Shown piece after piece: positions 46,003-57,849 of a DNA stretch of 64,000 nucleotides. Numbering within the stretch: position 1 is the stretch's first letter; each line of letters begins with the position of its first letter. The translations under genes and the position numbers were made by a program. Origin of the DNA: Gracilariopsis chorda. Its lineage: Eukaryota > Rhodophyta > Florideophyceae > Gracilariales > Gracilariaceae. The stretch spans positions 1-64,000 of the forward strand of contig NBIV01000085.1 in NCBI GenBank assembly GCA_003194525.1, in the 5' to 3' direction. Below the pieces are notes generated by a model. That model saw nothing but the letters and a program-made list of their open reading frames with translations, did not search any database and was not told the DNA's origin.

Positions 46003-46292
46003 GAACCCTCTAACGTAAGTAAATCGTACTCCCTATTTATTGATGTGTGAAACCAACACTGAATAAGAATCCAATGCATATGTATTTTGCAAAGTCCTAC
46101 CTATGTAAGCTCTCAATGTACTGCTGGGGTCAGGAAAATCCTGAGACAATGAGGACAGTATTTTTACGTATATATCGTGCAGCAAACTATTTTGCAACAC
46201 CAGTTCTCTACTTAAGAGACAGAGAATGTACATGTTCCATCGAAAGGTGATCACCAAATCTCTCAATATCTTTCCAGTTCCCGCAGTCCGAC

Positions 46293-49200
46293 ATGAGTTC
46301 TTCATCGCATCGACCGCCATCAAGACGTGGTGGACGACGGTCAGAAGCCGCCGATCGTCCAAGAGAGAATATGCAGCCTGTGCACCATTGAGATACAACC
46401 AATGAGCTTGCTCAGGTGGACCTGGGAACTAGAACCGAGCTCTCCCAAAATGGTATGGTACCTCATAACCCTGAAGAAAGTTAGTAGAACTTATCTCATT
46501 TTTCCAACATTCCACGGGAACGGGATAGTACAGTCATGCGTTCGCTGGGAGAACTAGTCAAGTCGTTCACTATGGAGCAAAATATGTCTAGGAAGCAAGG
46601 GCAGAAAAAATTCTTCAAGGCCTTGCACGTTCGAACTATTCATATCCAGAGTACCAACCACTCACTGGCGCACTTTCAGCCTGTTGTGGGACGTGCAACA
46701 CAAACGGCCATCGAGCACTTCGATGTACTCTCAAAGATTCCGGGTGGGTGCTTCGTATTCGTATGTGGAAGTATTGTGGTGCAGTTCTGATTAGTGCAGA
46801 GACCAAAGGCACATGCTGTGGATATAAAAGCTCCAGATCGCTTGAAGTTTCTTTCAGGAAAGTGCGTATCAATTCGCAACTTGAAGACATATATCGCTTA
46901 CGTCCGTTTCAAACGCTACCAACACACTTAAATGTGTTATTTGCGACCGTTGTCACATTCATGTCTATGAAGTACGTTCGTGGTAGAGGTCGGTCATTTC
47001 TTCGACTTCAAGGAAATATGCCTCTTTCTGTTACAAGGCAAGACGTGTGCTACACATATTTGTGGTTGGAAGGTCCTCTCAGTCTTAATTCACGGGATTA
47101 TTCCTCTTCTTTCACGAGAAGAATAGTTTATAACCCCAATATTCGATACTTGGTTCCAAATTTATACGATCTCTTACAACCAAGACCGGATATTGTCCGA
47201 CAGAGATACAGGAATTTGTTCCGACCACACGAAAGTGTTTGGAGGAGATCAAAGGGGATAAGTCTACTCTTGACATCCCTGCAGACGCTGTTCAGAAAGA
47301 AATACTTGTCCGGAGTTATCAAGGTGCCCATGTAGCCCAAATGTACGTGAGCTCCGGTGCAAGAACGCAACCAAAAGACAGCTGAGGCAGACATCTTGTA
47401 ATGAGGGCTTCCGTCGTAGAGCCAAGTAGACTGTTCAGGTCGGAAGCCCCAGTTGCCCAGCTGGTAGGGGGAAGAGAATCCCATCTCATGTCACATGTCA
47501 ACCGAAAATCCTCGACATCAAGTTGTCAAGTACAAGAGTTTGAAGTATGATTAATTGGACGCTGAGAAAGATGCTTTTCCACTGCTCTACCTCTACGGCG
47601 AGAGTCATGCCCCGTATAATACATCACCATATATTTCATCATCCGATGCGAACAACCGAGACAAAAGGAGCCTACCATGGGCAGAACACTCTGAGCGAAG
47701 ACAGTGTGCGGATATTTTGCTGCTGAGCTATGGTAATTTGTTTCAGCAATGGTTGCTTCGTACTAGCAAGAACATTGAGGACTTGAGAATTTGTTACTTG
47801 GAAACAGAAAAGTTGGGAATGGTTGAAGAACGGGTGCTGCGGGCTGAAACCCATACCGGAACAGATGAACTTGGCCCTGCCGGTACACTCTTCCTTCCAG
47901 GTAATCAAAGAAACTCTCCGGCGTACTGGAGACAAAAAAGACTGGATGGGCAAGCAAAGGTCGTTCGACTTGGCTCCCTGACGCTTTTCGTCACAGTCAA
48001 AATGGACGTATGGAAGGAAGAGATGAAAAGGCTTAGTATGGGCTACTAAAACACCGGAACATTTTCTCCACAGGGAGACAGAAGCCGTTCTTTTGATAAA
48101 CTGTATCGCGAGAGTGTACAACAAGTATGGAAATTCAATCATAAAGGATTTGCAGAATAGTTCAGAACAGCGTTTTGGCTTGAAATGCATTGGAATTGCG
48201 ACAAAACTTGAGTTCTAGGAGAGAAATACTCCACATAATCACATTCTTATTTGGTTTGAGAGGGTCGCAATTGAAGATCTTAAGATCATTGACACTTTGA
48301 TCAAAAGCACACTGCCTCGGTGTCACTCGCCTAAGGACCAGGAACTCCGACAATTGCTGAAGAAATTCAATATGCACAGACAATCTCCATACTGCCGTGG
48401 TCTTTCCTCTGATGGTAGGTGCAAATTTGGGTATGATCGACAAGACATTGTGGCTGCGACAACGATAAATGAATACACAAACTGAGTGACCTACCAAAGA
48501 AGAAGGACAGAAGACTTGAATATGGTTCCATACAATCCAGATCTCACGATATAGTACAAGGCTCACATAAATTTTAAGAGAACCCAAGGTGGCAGCGTTG
48601 TAGCAAACGTGATGAAAAATGCACTCAAGGGTGCCAAAAAGCAGGATTTGGTTGTATCAAGTCGAACAGAAAGCCAATGAACTACACAGAATTTCATCTC
48701 TCAAAATGAGATCAGGGCGTACATGAGATCAAGAGTTGTTCGCGTGGTTGAAGCAGCATGAAACGTCTTTGAGTTCAGATATGTCCACATCAATCCAAGT
48801 GTACAGACACCTCACATTCATCTCCGTTAAGATCGACAGGGTTTGGTTCGAAACGCAAGACTGCCTCGACGTCTGAAGTCTTTCCTGCTCGAAATATATT
48901 TCAAAGCACTCTCCCGGCAAATTGATTTGGACTACATGACATACTAAGAGATTGTACGTGTATAAAGTAAGCTAATCCGCTCTTTACCAGAGTCTCCCTC
49001 TACGCAGAATCGAGAAAGTTTACGAATTTACGTCGTGCAATGACCCGAAAATGGTCGAACTGTGACTTGGAATAGATCTGCTTCTCTCACATATCCCGAA
49101 CTCTTTGCTCCTCGAATATTGCTCATGAACTCTGCATTTAGCTCCTTTCATGATCCAAAACGTGTTGGGAGCGAATCTTACTCCACTTATACAAAAACGG

Positions 49201-51120
49201 CAGTAGCCCGTAGACTATATATCCATGGTGATGAGCACGAACCAGCTTTTGATGAGCCGGTAAGATACCATTCTGCTCCTGCTGAGTTGCTTTATGTCGT
49301 CTTCACTTCCTTTTAACAAGGTTAAATTTTAAAACTGTGATTGAAAAGCACGAAAGAGCTCAAACTGTACATATAACCAAGGGAAACAGAGCAAAAAGAG
49401 GAGAAGAAATTCTTCGAAGAATCATTGAGACTACAGAAAGACACGGTGGTCGGCTTCTCAGAAATGATCCCTGCTTTCACCATAATGTATTACAAATTCA
49501 TCTCAGAGAGAGCAAACTGCAATTAGCAGAGGAATGGGCTACAGTACGTCGCAGCTCTTCTTCGAGCTGCAGGAGAAGATAAAAAGAGCGATATAAGGAT
49601 CTGAAGTAAAGCCAGAAGCAAGGTGTTGACAAACTGATGACAGAAATACAATACCGATAGAAAAAGAGAGAGTCTGAAAGACTCACCACACACAGAAGTG
49701 TTTTCTTCTCACAACGACCAGCAGTGACAGGGAAAACGTATCTACTATCTTAGCTGAGAGATATTGGTGGTCGCGAAGGCCTATTAATACAGGTGACAAC
49801 CACCCAAGGTATTTCTGCTGCTCTATATAAAGGCGGAAGAACTCTGCGTAGTCGGTTTAGATTGGGAGCAGATGAAAACGAAGATTCGCAAGGTAGAGAC
49901 CGTCTGGCACTTTTCAAGTACGGACCACGATCACAGAGAGCAGACATAATACAGAAGACTGTTTCGCAGGTAATTGATGAAGCTTCAATGTGCTTGAAAA
50001 TGCTCCTCAAGATTGTGAGCACCGTACTGAAGGACATAAGGAACTCTACGAAAGACTTTGGAGGCATGGTCGTAGTTATGGCAGGCGACTATATGCAACT
50101 GCTTTCAGTGGTTCCAAGAAGGAGAACAGTACTCGAAAGGGATGGAACAATTCGTGTTATTACACTGAGTATCCTACGGGAGCTTCGATGGTACTCTTGC
50201 GAGCATTGGGACAGAAGGTTCAAAGATGTTCGCCTTACAGAACAGATTCGTCAACAATATGATCCGGTTTTTGCGAAAGGTTTGCTCATTCTTGGTCATG
50301 GCAAGTTCCACCATTTGCAAGGCTTCCACTCATTTCTACGTCAGATGTACACGAAACATACAAGTTGCTGTCGAAATGGTTTATGACACGGAGGAAAGAA
50401 GAAGATGTCAAGCTCAACCGATTGATTGTTGCGCCGCCAAATCAATTTGGGGAGGAACATAACCAGAACGCATTGGAGTATTTCCCAGGACGGATGTTTG
50501 ACTTGAAGTCTGCAACGACGATCGTTCCCAACCGAGGGCCAAACAGTGAAAACTTTTACACAAATAGTATCATTGGACCTGAACCGACGTATAATAACGC
50601 TCCAACTGGAGTCCCGCACCACCATTTGAAACTGAAATTGGGTGTTCCTGTTATGGGCATTCGAAATATACTTCATCCGCACTTGCTGAATGGAAAGATG
50701 TTTATCGCTACCAGTACTTCTCACAGAGTAATTAGACTTTTGGGTATTGATGGACATGAGGAAATTCAGCAAATCTTTTTACTGCACCGCATTGACTTGG
50801 TCTTTTAGTTCGCAGATGTGAAAATCAAACATCGATAGTTTCCCATCAGATTGTATTTTGCAGCAACTGCGCATAGAGCGCAAGGACAAACGCTAAAGAA
50901 AATGATAAGTGATTTTCAAACCACTTTTTTTTCGCCGGGTCAGGTCTATGTTGGACTTCCGCGTGTGGAAATATCTGATGATATGTTACTGCTTCAAAAT
51001 GAAGAATAGATGCCACGAAATGCGCAAGATCTCCATCCAATGCCGGTAAGCATCAAAAACTCTGTTCTACAAGACGCTGTAGACTCTAAAGAGGGGCATC
51101 ATCATTTTAAAATAGTTTAG
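46293..51120 (+). pseudogene. Helitron A Rep-helicase, heavily broken
   Basis: Starts MSSSSHRPPSRRGGRR at ATG 46293. Later pieces: a zinc-finger region (46780-46860, CCGYKSSRSLEVSFRK), the Helitron_like_N region (47555-48049, FPLLYLYGE; PAYWRQKRLDGQAKVV), Rep HUH box as H-N-H near 48235, then the helicase N-part (49060-49600), a damaged Walker A around 49720, and later Pif1 motifs (IDEASM near 49975; AGDYMQLLSVVP near 50085). It ends near 51120. Frameshifts and stops are numerous. The order Rep then helicase is the Helitron hallmark. TAA at 48963-48965 matches a stop in copy B. Confidence 0.75.
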
Positions 51121-51166
51121 TTTATGCGTAAACCAAAGTTTGTACGGAAAACTTATGCAAACTTTC

Positions 51167-51195
51167 GGCCGCAGCGCGAAGCGCTCCCTGTGGCC
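51167..51195 (+). other. 3'-terminal hairpin of Helitron A
   Basis: GGCCGCAG (51167-51174) pairs with 51188-51195 with one G-T pair, enclosing a perfect AGCGC-GAA-GCGCT. A 3' subterminal hairpin is the Helitron termination signal. Here it is 24 bases from the CTTG end, longer than the usual ~10-12. Confidence 0.55.
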
Positions 51196-51219
51196 GAAGG
51201 CCAATTTTCCGTTTTCTTG

Positions 51220-51393
51220 TAACAAATTTTTGTAAGAATGCATACAAACCCACTCGAACAACAGAAAGGATACGGTGACATCTTTTAAAGGGGTTGTTTT
51301 GCGATAGAATTATTTAAAACTTGCAAGTTTCATAACGCAGATGGAATCAGTAGAGCGCTTAAGGTAATTGAACTTTTGCGGTTGGCAATATAA
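51220..51393 (-). mobile_element. piggyBac unit b, 3' margin (left of Helitron B)
   Basis: Aligns with 41960-42110 and 60360-60540, including TTAAAGGGG at 51285. It is the small left part of unit b, whose main part continues at 57653 after Helitron B. Confidence 0.55.
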
Positions 51394-51504
51394 CCTACCT
51401 AAGGATTGCTCTGAAAACGAGCAAGTTTCCCCTTTAGAATATATCCATAAACGCAAATTTATTTCCGTCCAAACAACCAGCCAATGGTAATCAGCAGATT
51501 GGCC

Positions 51505-51950
51505 CTACTGTCGCGAATCGGTCGAGCACGTGTATGATCTGTCACTGTCCACAGCCTCAACTTCTATCAGCCCCCTTGAACCCGTCTCACACGGGGATAT
51601 CTCTGACGGCCAGCGAACAGGCAAATTCTTGCTGCGTCTAATCACGCTGTAATCTTCCCATTGCGTGTACACGGTGTCGATTTTTAGGCCAATGGAGGAC
51701 AAACTCTCTTCCAAAAAAACCAATTGACATCGCCACGGTGCATATCAGTGTGCTTCAATGCAGCCTGTATGATGCACATTTTTTCCAATAATGTTCCCAA
51801 GCGCGGTAGAATAGCATCCTTGCGGTCGCGCAAACGGCATAGTTGTAGGTAGCGAATCTCTGGTTGGGACATATAGACCATGGTGTTGGAAAATAGTTGA
51901 AAAGAAGAAGTAGAGTAAAATAAGTTGTAGTTGGCTGCTCGGAAAAACAT
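51505..51950 (-). pseudogene. Divergent accessory ORF of Helitron B, unknown
   Basis: Minus-strand frames 51950-51684 (YNLFYSTSSFQLFSNTM; GDVNWFFWKRV) and 51723-51505 (VFLEESLSSIGLKIDTVY; SYTCSTDSR) overlap at the same seven-T run as in copy A. The C-terminal 12 residues and the stop position are shared with copy A. Function unknown. Confidence 0.35.
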
Positions 51951-52070
51951 TTTCTGCGACTTTAGGGTACGCTCTAGCCTAAGTACACAACCTTCAGCAA
52001 ATTAGACAATAGGTAAAATAGAAACGTAAACTATTCAAACAACAAAATAAATTACGTATAGTACAACCTA

Positions 52071-52410
52071 CGTATACCCTTCTAACAAAAATAGTTATAG
52101 TTTACGTAGCAAATACGTAGGCTGCGCAGTACTGCAAACGTATACCCTTCTGACAAAAATAGTTATAGTTTACATTGCACATACGTAGGCTGCACAGTAC
52201 TGCAAACGTTTAGCTTCGTAACAAAAATAGTTATAGTTTCTGTAGCACATACGTAAGCTGCGCAGTACTGCAAACATATTCCCTTCTAACAAAAATAGTT
52301 ATAGTTTACGTAGCGCATACGTAAGCTGCGCAGTATTGCAAACGTATACCTTTCTAACAAAAATAGGTTTTATCTATGTAGTGCATAAGTAAGACGTACA
52401 GTTCCGGAAA
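52071..52410 (+). repeat. 68-bp tandem repeat, five units (Helitron B)
   Basis: Units start at 52071, 52139, 52207, 52275 and 52343, each with aaaaatagttatagttt and tgcgcagtactgcaaa except the last, which is degenerate. It lies between the divergent ORF and the Rep gene, where a promoter would be. Confidence 0.9.
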
Positions 52411-52734
52411 AGTAGAACGCTGTAACAAGAATAGGAACAATTTATTTGTTGCATACGTAGGTAAATCGTACTCGATATGTATTGACGTCTGAAACGAAGA
52501 ACGAATAACAGAACATTGCATATGTATTTAGTAAAGTACTACGTATGTAAACTATCCAGGTACTGATGGTGTCAGGAACATCTTGAGAAAATGAAGACAA
52601 CATGTATACGTATATGTCAGGTGGGAAACTATTGTGCAACACCAATTCTCTACTTAAGGTGCAGAGACGGTACATGTTCCATCGAAAGGTGATTACCAAA
52701 TCTCTCAACCTCTCTCCGGTTCTCGCAGTCCGAC

Positions 52735-55700
52735 ATGAGTTCTTCTTCGCATCGACCCCCATCACGACGTGGTGGTTGCCGGTCAGGAGCAGGCCGTCGT
52801 CCATGAGAGAATATACAGACCATGCATCAACGAGACATAACCGATGAGCTTGCGCAAATGGACTTAGGAACTAGAACGGAGCTTCCTCAAAATGTTATAG
52901 AACCTCATAACCCTGAAGAGAAATACTTGAAATCTTCTCATTCTTCCGGTATTCAACAGGAGCAAGAAAGGACGGTTATGCGGTTTGCTGGGAGACCTCG
53001 CCAAGGCATTCACTATGGAGCAAATTCTGTCTGGGATGCAAGGGCAGAAAACATTCGTCAAGGCCTCACACGTCCAAGCTCTTCATATCCGGAGTACCAA
53101 CCAATCACTGTCGCACTTCCAGCCTGTTGTGCGACGTGCAACACAAACGGCCATCGAGCACTTCGATGTACTCTCAAAGATTCCGGGTGGATGCTTCGTA
53201 TTCGTATGTGCAAGTATTGTGGTGCATTTCTGATTAGTGCAGAGACCAAAGGCACATGCTGTGGATATAAAAGCTCCAGATCGCTTGAAGTTTCTTTCAG
53301 GAAAGTGCGTATCAATTCGCAACTTGAAGACATATATCGCTTACGTTCGTTTCAAATGCTACCAAAACACTTAAATGTGTTATTTGCGACCGTTGTCACA
53401 TTCATGGATATGAAGTACGTTCGGGGTAGAGGTCGGTCATTTCTTCGACTTCAAGGCAATGTGTCTCTTTCTGTTCTAGGCCAGGACATGCGCTACACAT
53501 ATTTGTGGTTGGGAGGTCCTCTCAGTCTTAATTCAGGGGATATTCTTCCTCTTTCACGAGAAGAATAGTTTATAACCCCAATATTCGATACTTGGTTCCA
53601 AATTTATACGACCTCTTACAACCAAGACCAGATATAGTCCTACAGAGATACAAAAATTTATTTCGACCAGACGAAATTGTTCGCAGGAGATCAAATGCGG
53701 ACGATTGTACTCTGTAAATCTCTGCAGACGCTATTCAGGAAGGAATAGTTGTCTGGAATTATTAAGGTGTCCATGAAGCCCGACTCGAGGTGAGCTCTGG
53801 TGCAGGACCGTTACCAGAAGACAGCCGAGGCCAACCTCTTGCAATAAGAGCTTTCGTCGTAGAGCCAAGTAGACTGTTCAGGTCGGAAGCCCCCGTTGCC
53901 AAGCTGTTAGGCGGAGGAGAATCCCATCACATATCAACCGGAAATTTTCGACGTCGAGTTGTAAAGTACGAGCGTTTGAAGCCTGATTCAATGGAAGCTG
54001 AGAAGGGAGCTTTTCCATTGCGCTAACTATACGGTGAGATTTGTGACCCATATGATACAGCAACATATATTTCATCGAGGGATGCGAGCAACCGAGACAA
54101 AAGGAGCCTAACATGTGCAGAACACTCTAAGCGAAGACTATACACCGATAATATGCTGCTGAACTCTGGTACTCTTCTTCAGCAATGGTTTCTTCGTACT
54201 AACACAAACATTGAATACTTGAGACTTCGTTACTTGGAAAAAGAACAGATGAGAAAGGTTGAAGAACGGGAGCTGCACGCTGGAACCCATACCGGAACAG
54301 GTGAACTTGGTCCTCCCGGTAAACTCTTCCTTACCGGTAATCAGAAAAACTCTCCGGCGTACTGGAGACAAAAACGACTGGATGTGCAAGCAATGGTAGC
54401 TCGACTGGGTACCTTGCCGCTTTCCGTCACAGTCAAAATGAACGTACGGAGGGTAGAGATGAAAAGGCTTAGTATGGACAACGAAAACACCGGAGCATTT
54501 TCTCCACAAGGAGACAGATGCCGTTCTTTTGATAGGTTAGTTCTTATTGCAAGTGTTTACAACCAGCATGCAAATTCAATCATGAAGGATCTACAGAATA
54601 ATTCAGAAGAGCTCTTTGGCTTGAAATGCATTGGGATTGCCGCCAAACTTGAGTTCCAGGAGAGAAATACTCTACATCAGCACATTCTTCTTTGGTTGGA
54701 GGGGGGCGTAATTGAAGATCCTGAGATCATTGACACTTTGATCAAAGCCGGACTGCCTCGGGGTGACTCGACTGAGGACCAGGAACTCCGAAAATTGGTG
54801 AAGAAATTCAATGTACACAGACACTCTCCATATTGCCGTGGCCGTACCTCTGATGGGAGGTGCAGATTCGGGTATGATTGACAAAAAATTGTGGCTGAAG
54901 CAACGATAAATGAGTACACAAATCGAGTGACCTACCGAAGAAGATGGACAGAAGATTTTAAAGTGGTTCTATACAATCCAGGTCTCACAAAGAAGTACAA
55001 GGCTCAAATCAATGTTGAAAGAACCCAAGGTGGCAGCGCCGTAGCATACCTGATGATGTATGCTTTCAAGAGTGCCAAAGAACAGGATTTGGTTGTATCA
55101 AGTCGAACGGAAAGCCAATCAAGTGCACAGAGCGACATGCTTCAAAATGAGATCAGGGCGTACATGAGAGCGAGAGTGGTGGGCGCGGTTGAAGCTGCAT
55201 GGAACCTCTTTGAGTTCAGGCATGTTCGCATCAATCCAACTGTACAGGCACTTGACACACATCTCCTTGGAGAGCGACAGGTTTTGACTCGAAATGTAAA
55301 ACTGCCTAGACGTCTGACGTCTTCCCTGCTGGAAAGATATTTCAGGACACCCTCCCGGTACATGGACTTGGACTACATGACATACTACGAGACTGTACGT
55401 GTATAAGATAAGCTAGCCCGCTCTGTACCAGAGTCTGACTCCACTCGGGATGGGAGAAGTCCACGAATGTACGTAGTGCAGCGATTCGAAAATGATCGAA
55501 CTGTGACTCGAATTAGATTTGGTTCTCCCGCAAATCCCGAACTATTCGCTCTTCGAATACTGCTCATGAACTCTGCATTAAGCTCCTTTGATGATCCGAA
55601 ACGTGTTGGGAGCGAATCCTACACAACGTATAGAGAAGCGGCAGTAGCCCGTGGACTATATATCCATGGTGACGAGTACGAAAGGACTTTTGATGAGGCA

Positions 55701-57544
55701 GTAAGATATCATGCTACTCCTGCTGAGTGGCGTTACTTGGACTTCACTTCCTTTAAAGAAGGCATAAATCATAAAACTTTGATTGAAAAGCACGAAAGAG
55801 CTCTAAATGCAGATATAACCCATGGAAACAGAGCACAAAGAAGAGAAGAACTACTTAGAAGAATCATTGAGATTTCGGACAGACATGGCGGTCGGCTTAT
55901 AAGAAATGATCCGTTCTTTCATCATACTGTATCACAACGTCATCTGAGAGAGAGCGAACTAAAATTAGCAGAGAAACAAGCTGAAGTACGTTGCTGCTTT
56001 TCTTCGAGGTCCATGCGAAGGTTAAAAGAGAGATATGATGATCTGAAAGAAGGCCAGAAGCAAGGTTTTGACAAATTATTGAGAGAAATACAATACCGAG
56101 GTAGAATGGGAGAGTCTGAAAGACGCAACACACACGGAAGCGTTTTCTTCTTACAAGGACGAGCGGGGACAGGGAAGACCTATCTCCTATCTTTGCTGAG
56201 AGATATTGTTGAGCAAGAAGGCTTATTGGTGCAGATGACAGCCACAAAAGGTAGTGCTGCTGCCCTATATGAAGGCGAAAGAACTTTACATAGTTTGCTT
56301 GGATTGAGAGTTGATGACAACAAAGATTCGCAGAGTAGAGAGCGTCGGACACTTTCCAAGTACGGACCACGATCACAGATAGCAGAACTAGTACGGAAGA
56401 CTATTTTGCGGGTAATTGATGAAGCTTCAATGTGCCCAAAAATGCTTTTTGAGATTGTGAACACCGTACTGAAGGACTTAAGAAACTCTACGAAAGACTT
56501 TGGAGGCATCGTGGGAGTTATGGCAGGCGATTATATGCAACTGCTTCCAGTCGTTCCAAGAACAAGAACAGTATACGAAAGGGATGGAACAATTCGTGTT
56601 ATTCCAGTGAGTCTCGTACGGGAGCTTCCATGGCACTCTTGCGAGCTTTGGGACAGAAAAGTAAAAGTTCTTCGCCTACAGAACAGATTCGTCAACAAGA
56701 TGATCCAGGTTTTGCAAAGGGTGTGTTCAGTCTTGGTCGTGGGACGTTTCCAGCATCAGCAAGGCTTCCGCTTATGTTTACGTCAGATGTACACGAAGCA
56801 TACAAGTTGCTTTGGAAATGGTTTACAGCACGGAAGAAAGAAGATGTCAAGCTCAACCAATTGATTGTTGTGCCAACAAACCAATTAGTGGAGGAACATA
56901 AACAGAACGCATTGGAGTATTTCCCAGGACGGATGTTTGACTCGAAGTCTGCAAAGACGATCGTTCCCAACCGAGGGCCAAACGGTGAAAACTTTCACAC
57001 AAATAGTATCATTGGACCTGAACTGACGTATAATTATTCTCCAACTGGAGTCCTGCATTACCATTTGAAACTGAAATTGGGTGTTCCTGTTTTGGGCATT
57101 CGAAATGTACTTCATCCGCACTTGCTGAATGGAAAGATGTTTATCGTTACCAACATTTCTCGCAGAGTGATTCGACTTTCGGGCATTGATGAATATGGGG
57201 AAATTCAGCAAAGCTTCTTACTGCACCGCATTGACGTTGTTTTCGAGTTTGCAGATGTGAAAATCAAACGTCGACAGTTTCCCATCACATTGGCATTTGC
57301 AGCAACTGTGCTTAAAGGGCGAGGACAAACGCTGAAGAAAATGATAATTGACTTTCGAAAAAAAATTTTTTCGCCAGGTCAGGTCTATGTTGGACTTTCA
57401 CGTGTCAGAACATCTGATGATGTGTTACTGCTGCATAGTGAAGACGAAAAGCCTCGAAATGCGCAGGATTTCCATCCAATGCCGGTGAGCATCAAAACCC
57501 CTGTTCTACAAGAAGCTGTAGACTCTGTAGAGGGGCGTCATTAG
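52735..57544 (+). pseudogene. Helitron B Rep-helicase (HUH nuclease plus Pif1 helicase)
   Basis: Start ATG 52735 (MSSSSHRPPSRRGG), with TGA at 52804-52806 in the same frame as 52822-53568. That part holds a Cys-rich finger (CATCNTNGHRALRC; CKYCGAF). The Helitron_like_N region lies at ~53790-54500 (GELGPPGKLFLTGNQKNSPA). The Rep HUH box reads LHQHILLW with His codons 54675-54677 and 54681-54683. The Tyr motif AYLMMYAFK (55047-55061) keeps both Tyr. TGA near 54880 and TAA at 55404-55406 interrupt one otherwise open frame. The helicase (55467 on) has Walker A GRAGTGKT (~56157-56180), Walker B IDEASM (56415-56432) and AGDYMQLLPVVP. After a frame change near 56650 it ends with LAFAATVLKGRGQTL and GQVYVGLSRVRT. 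About six breaks in total. The fused order Rep-helicase identifies a Helitron. Confidence 0.85.
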
Positions 57545-57849
57545 TTTGAAATAGTTTAGTTTATGCGTAAACCAAAATTGGTGCAGGTACCTTATGCCAA
57601 CGTTTCGCCGGGGTGCGATGCGCCACCTGCCGCCAAAAGCCGCTTTTCCTTGTAGCATACATAAGCTTTGACTGTAGCTCCACAATAAACGAGATTGAAG
57701 CTTGTGTTTACGTCTTTGTTTACTTGTTTTATATCATAAATCCGTGGCAGTCATGTAAATGTTCAGAAAACCATTTTCTACAAGTTCCAATATGAAATAT
57801 CCAATATTGAATCATTCTTAAGAACAAAACAGTCAGAAATAATAGAATT

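Larger units (their letters stand above)
45190..51219 (+). mobile_element. Helitron A
   Basis: A 6.03-kb copy with 5' TCTACCTTAGG preceded by A, and 3' end CTTG followed by T with a GC-rich hairpin about 24 bases upstream. The flanks on both sides align with the uninterrupted stretch 60290-60417, which serves as an empty site. It encodes Rep and a Pif1-family helicase on the plus strand, heavily mutated. Helitrons move by rolling circle and insert between A and T. Confidence 0.8.
51394..57652 (+). mobile_element. Helitron B
   Basis: A 6.26-kb sister of Helitron A: 5' CCTACCTAAGG preceded by A (first base differs from the usual TC), 3' CTTG (57649-57652) followed by T. It is inserted into the 3' part of piggyBac unit b. 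It is better preserved than copy A and has an expanded 68-bp repeat. Confidence 0.8.

Noticed and set aside
52442..52804. Minus-strand frame conserved in both Helitrons (also 46033-46398) as a gene
   Set aside because: It overlaps the start of the Rep gene and its leader on the other strand, so similarity is explained by element homology. Termini are not conserved.
55404..55406. A variant genetic code (TAA or TGA as sense)
   Set aside because: In-frame stops are of all three kinds, differ between copies and sit beside frameshifts. Several reading frames end normally at TAA, TAG and TGA.
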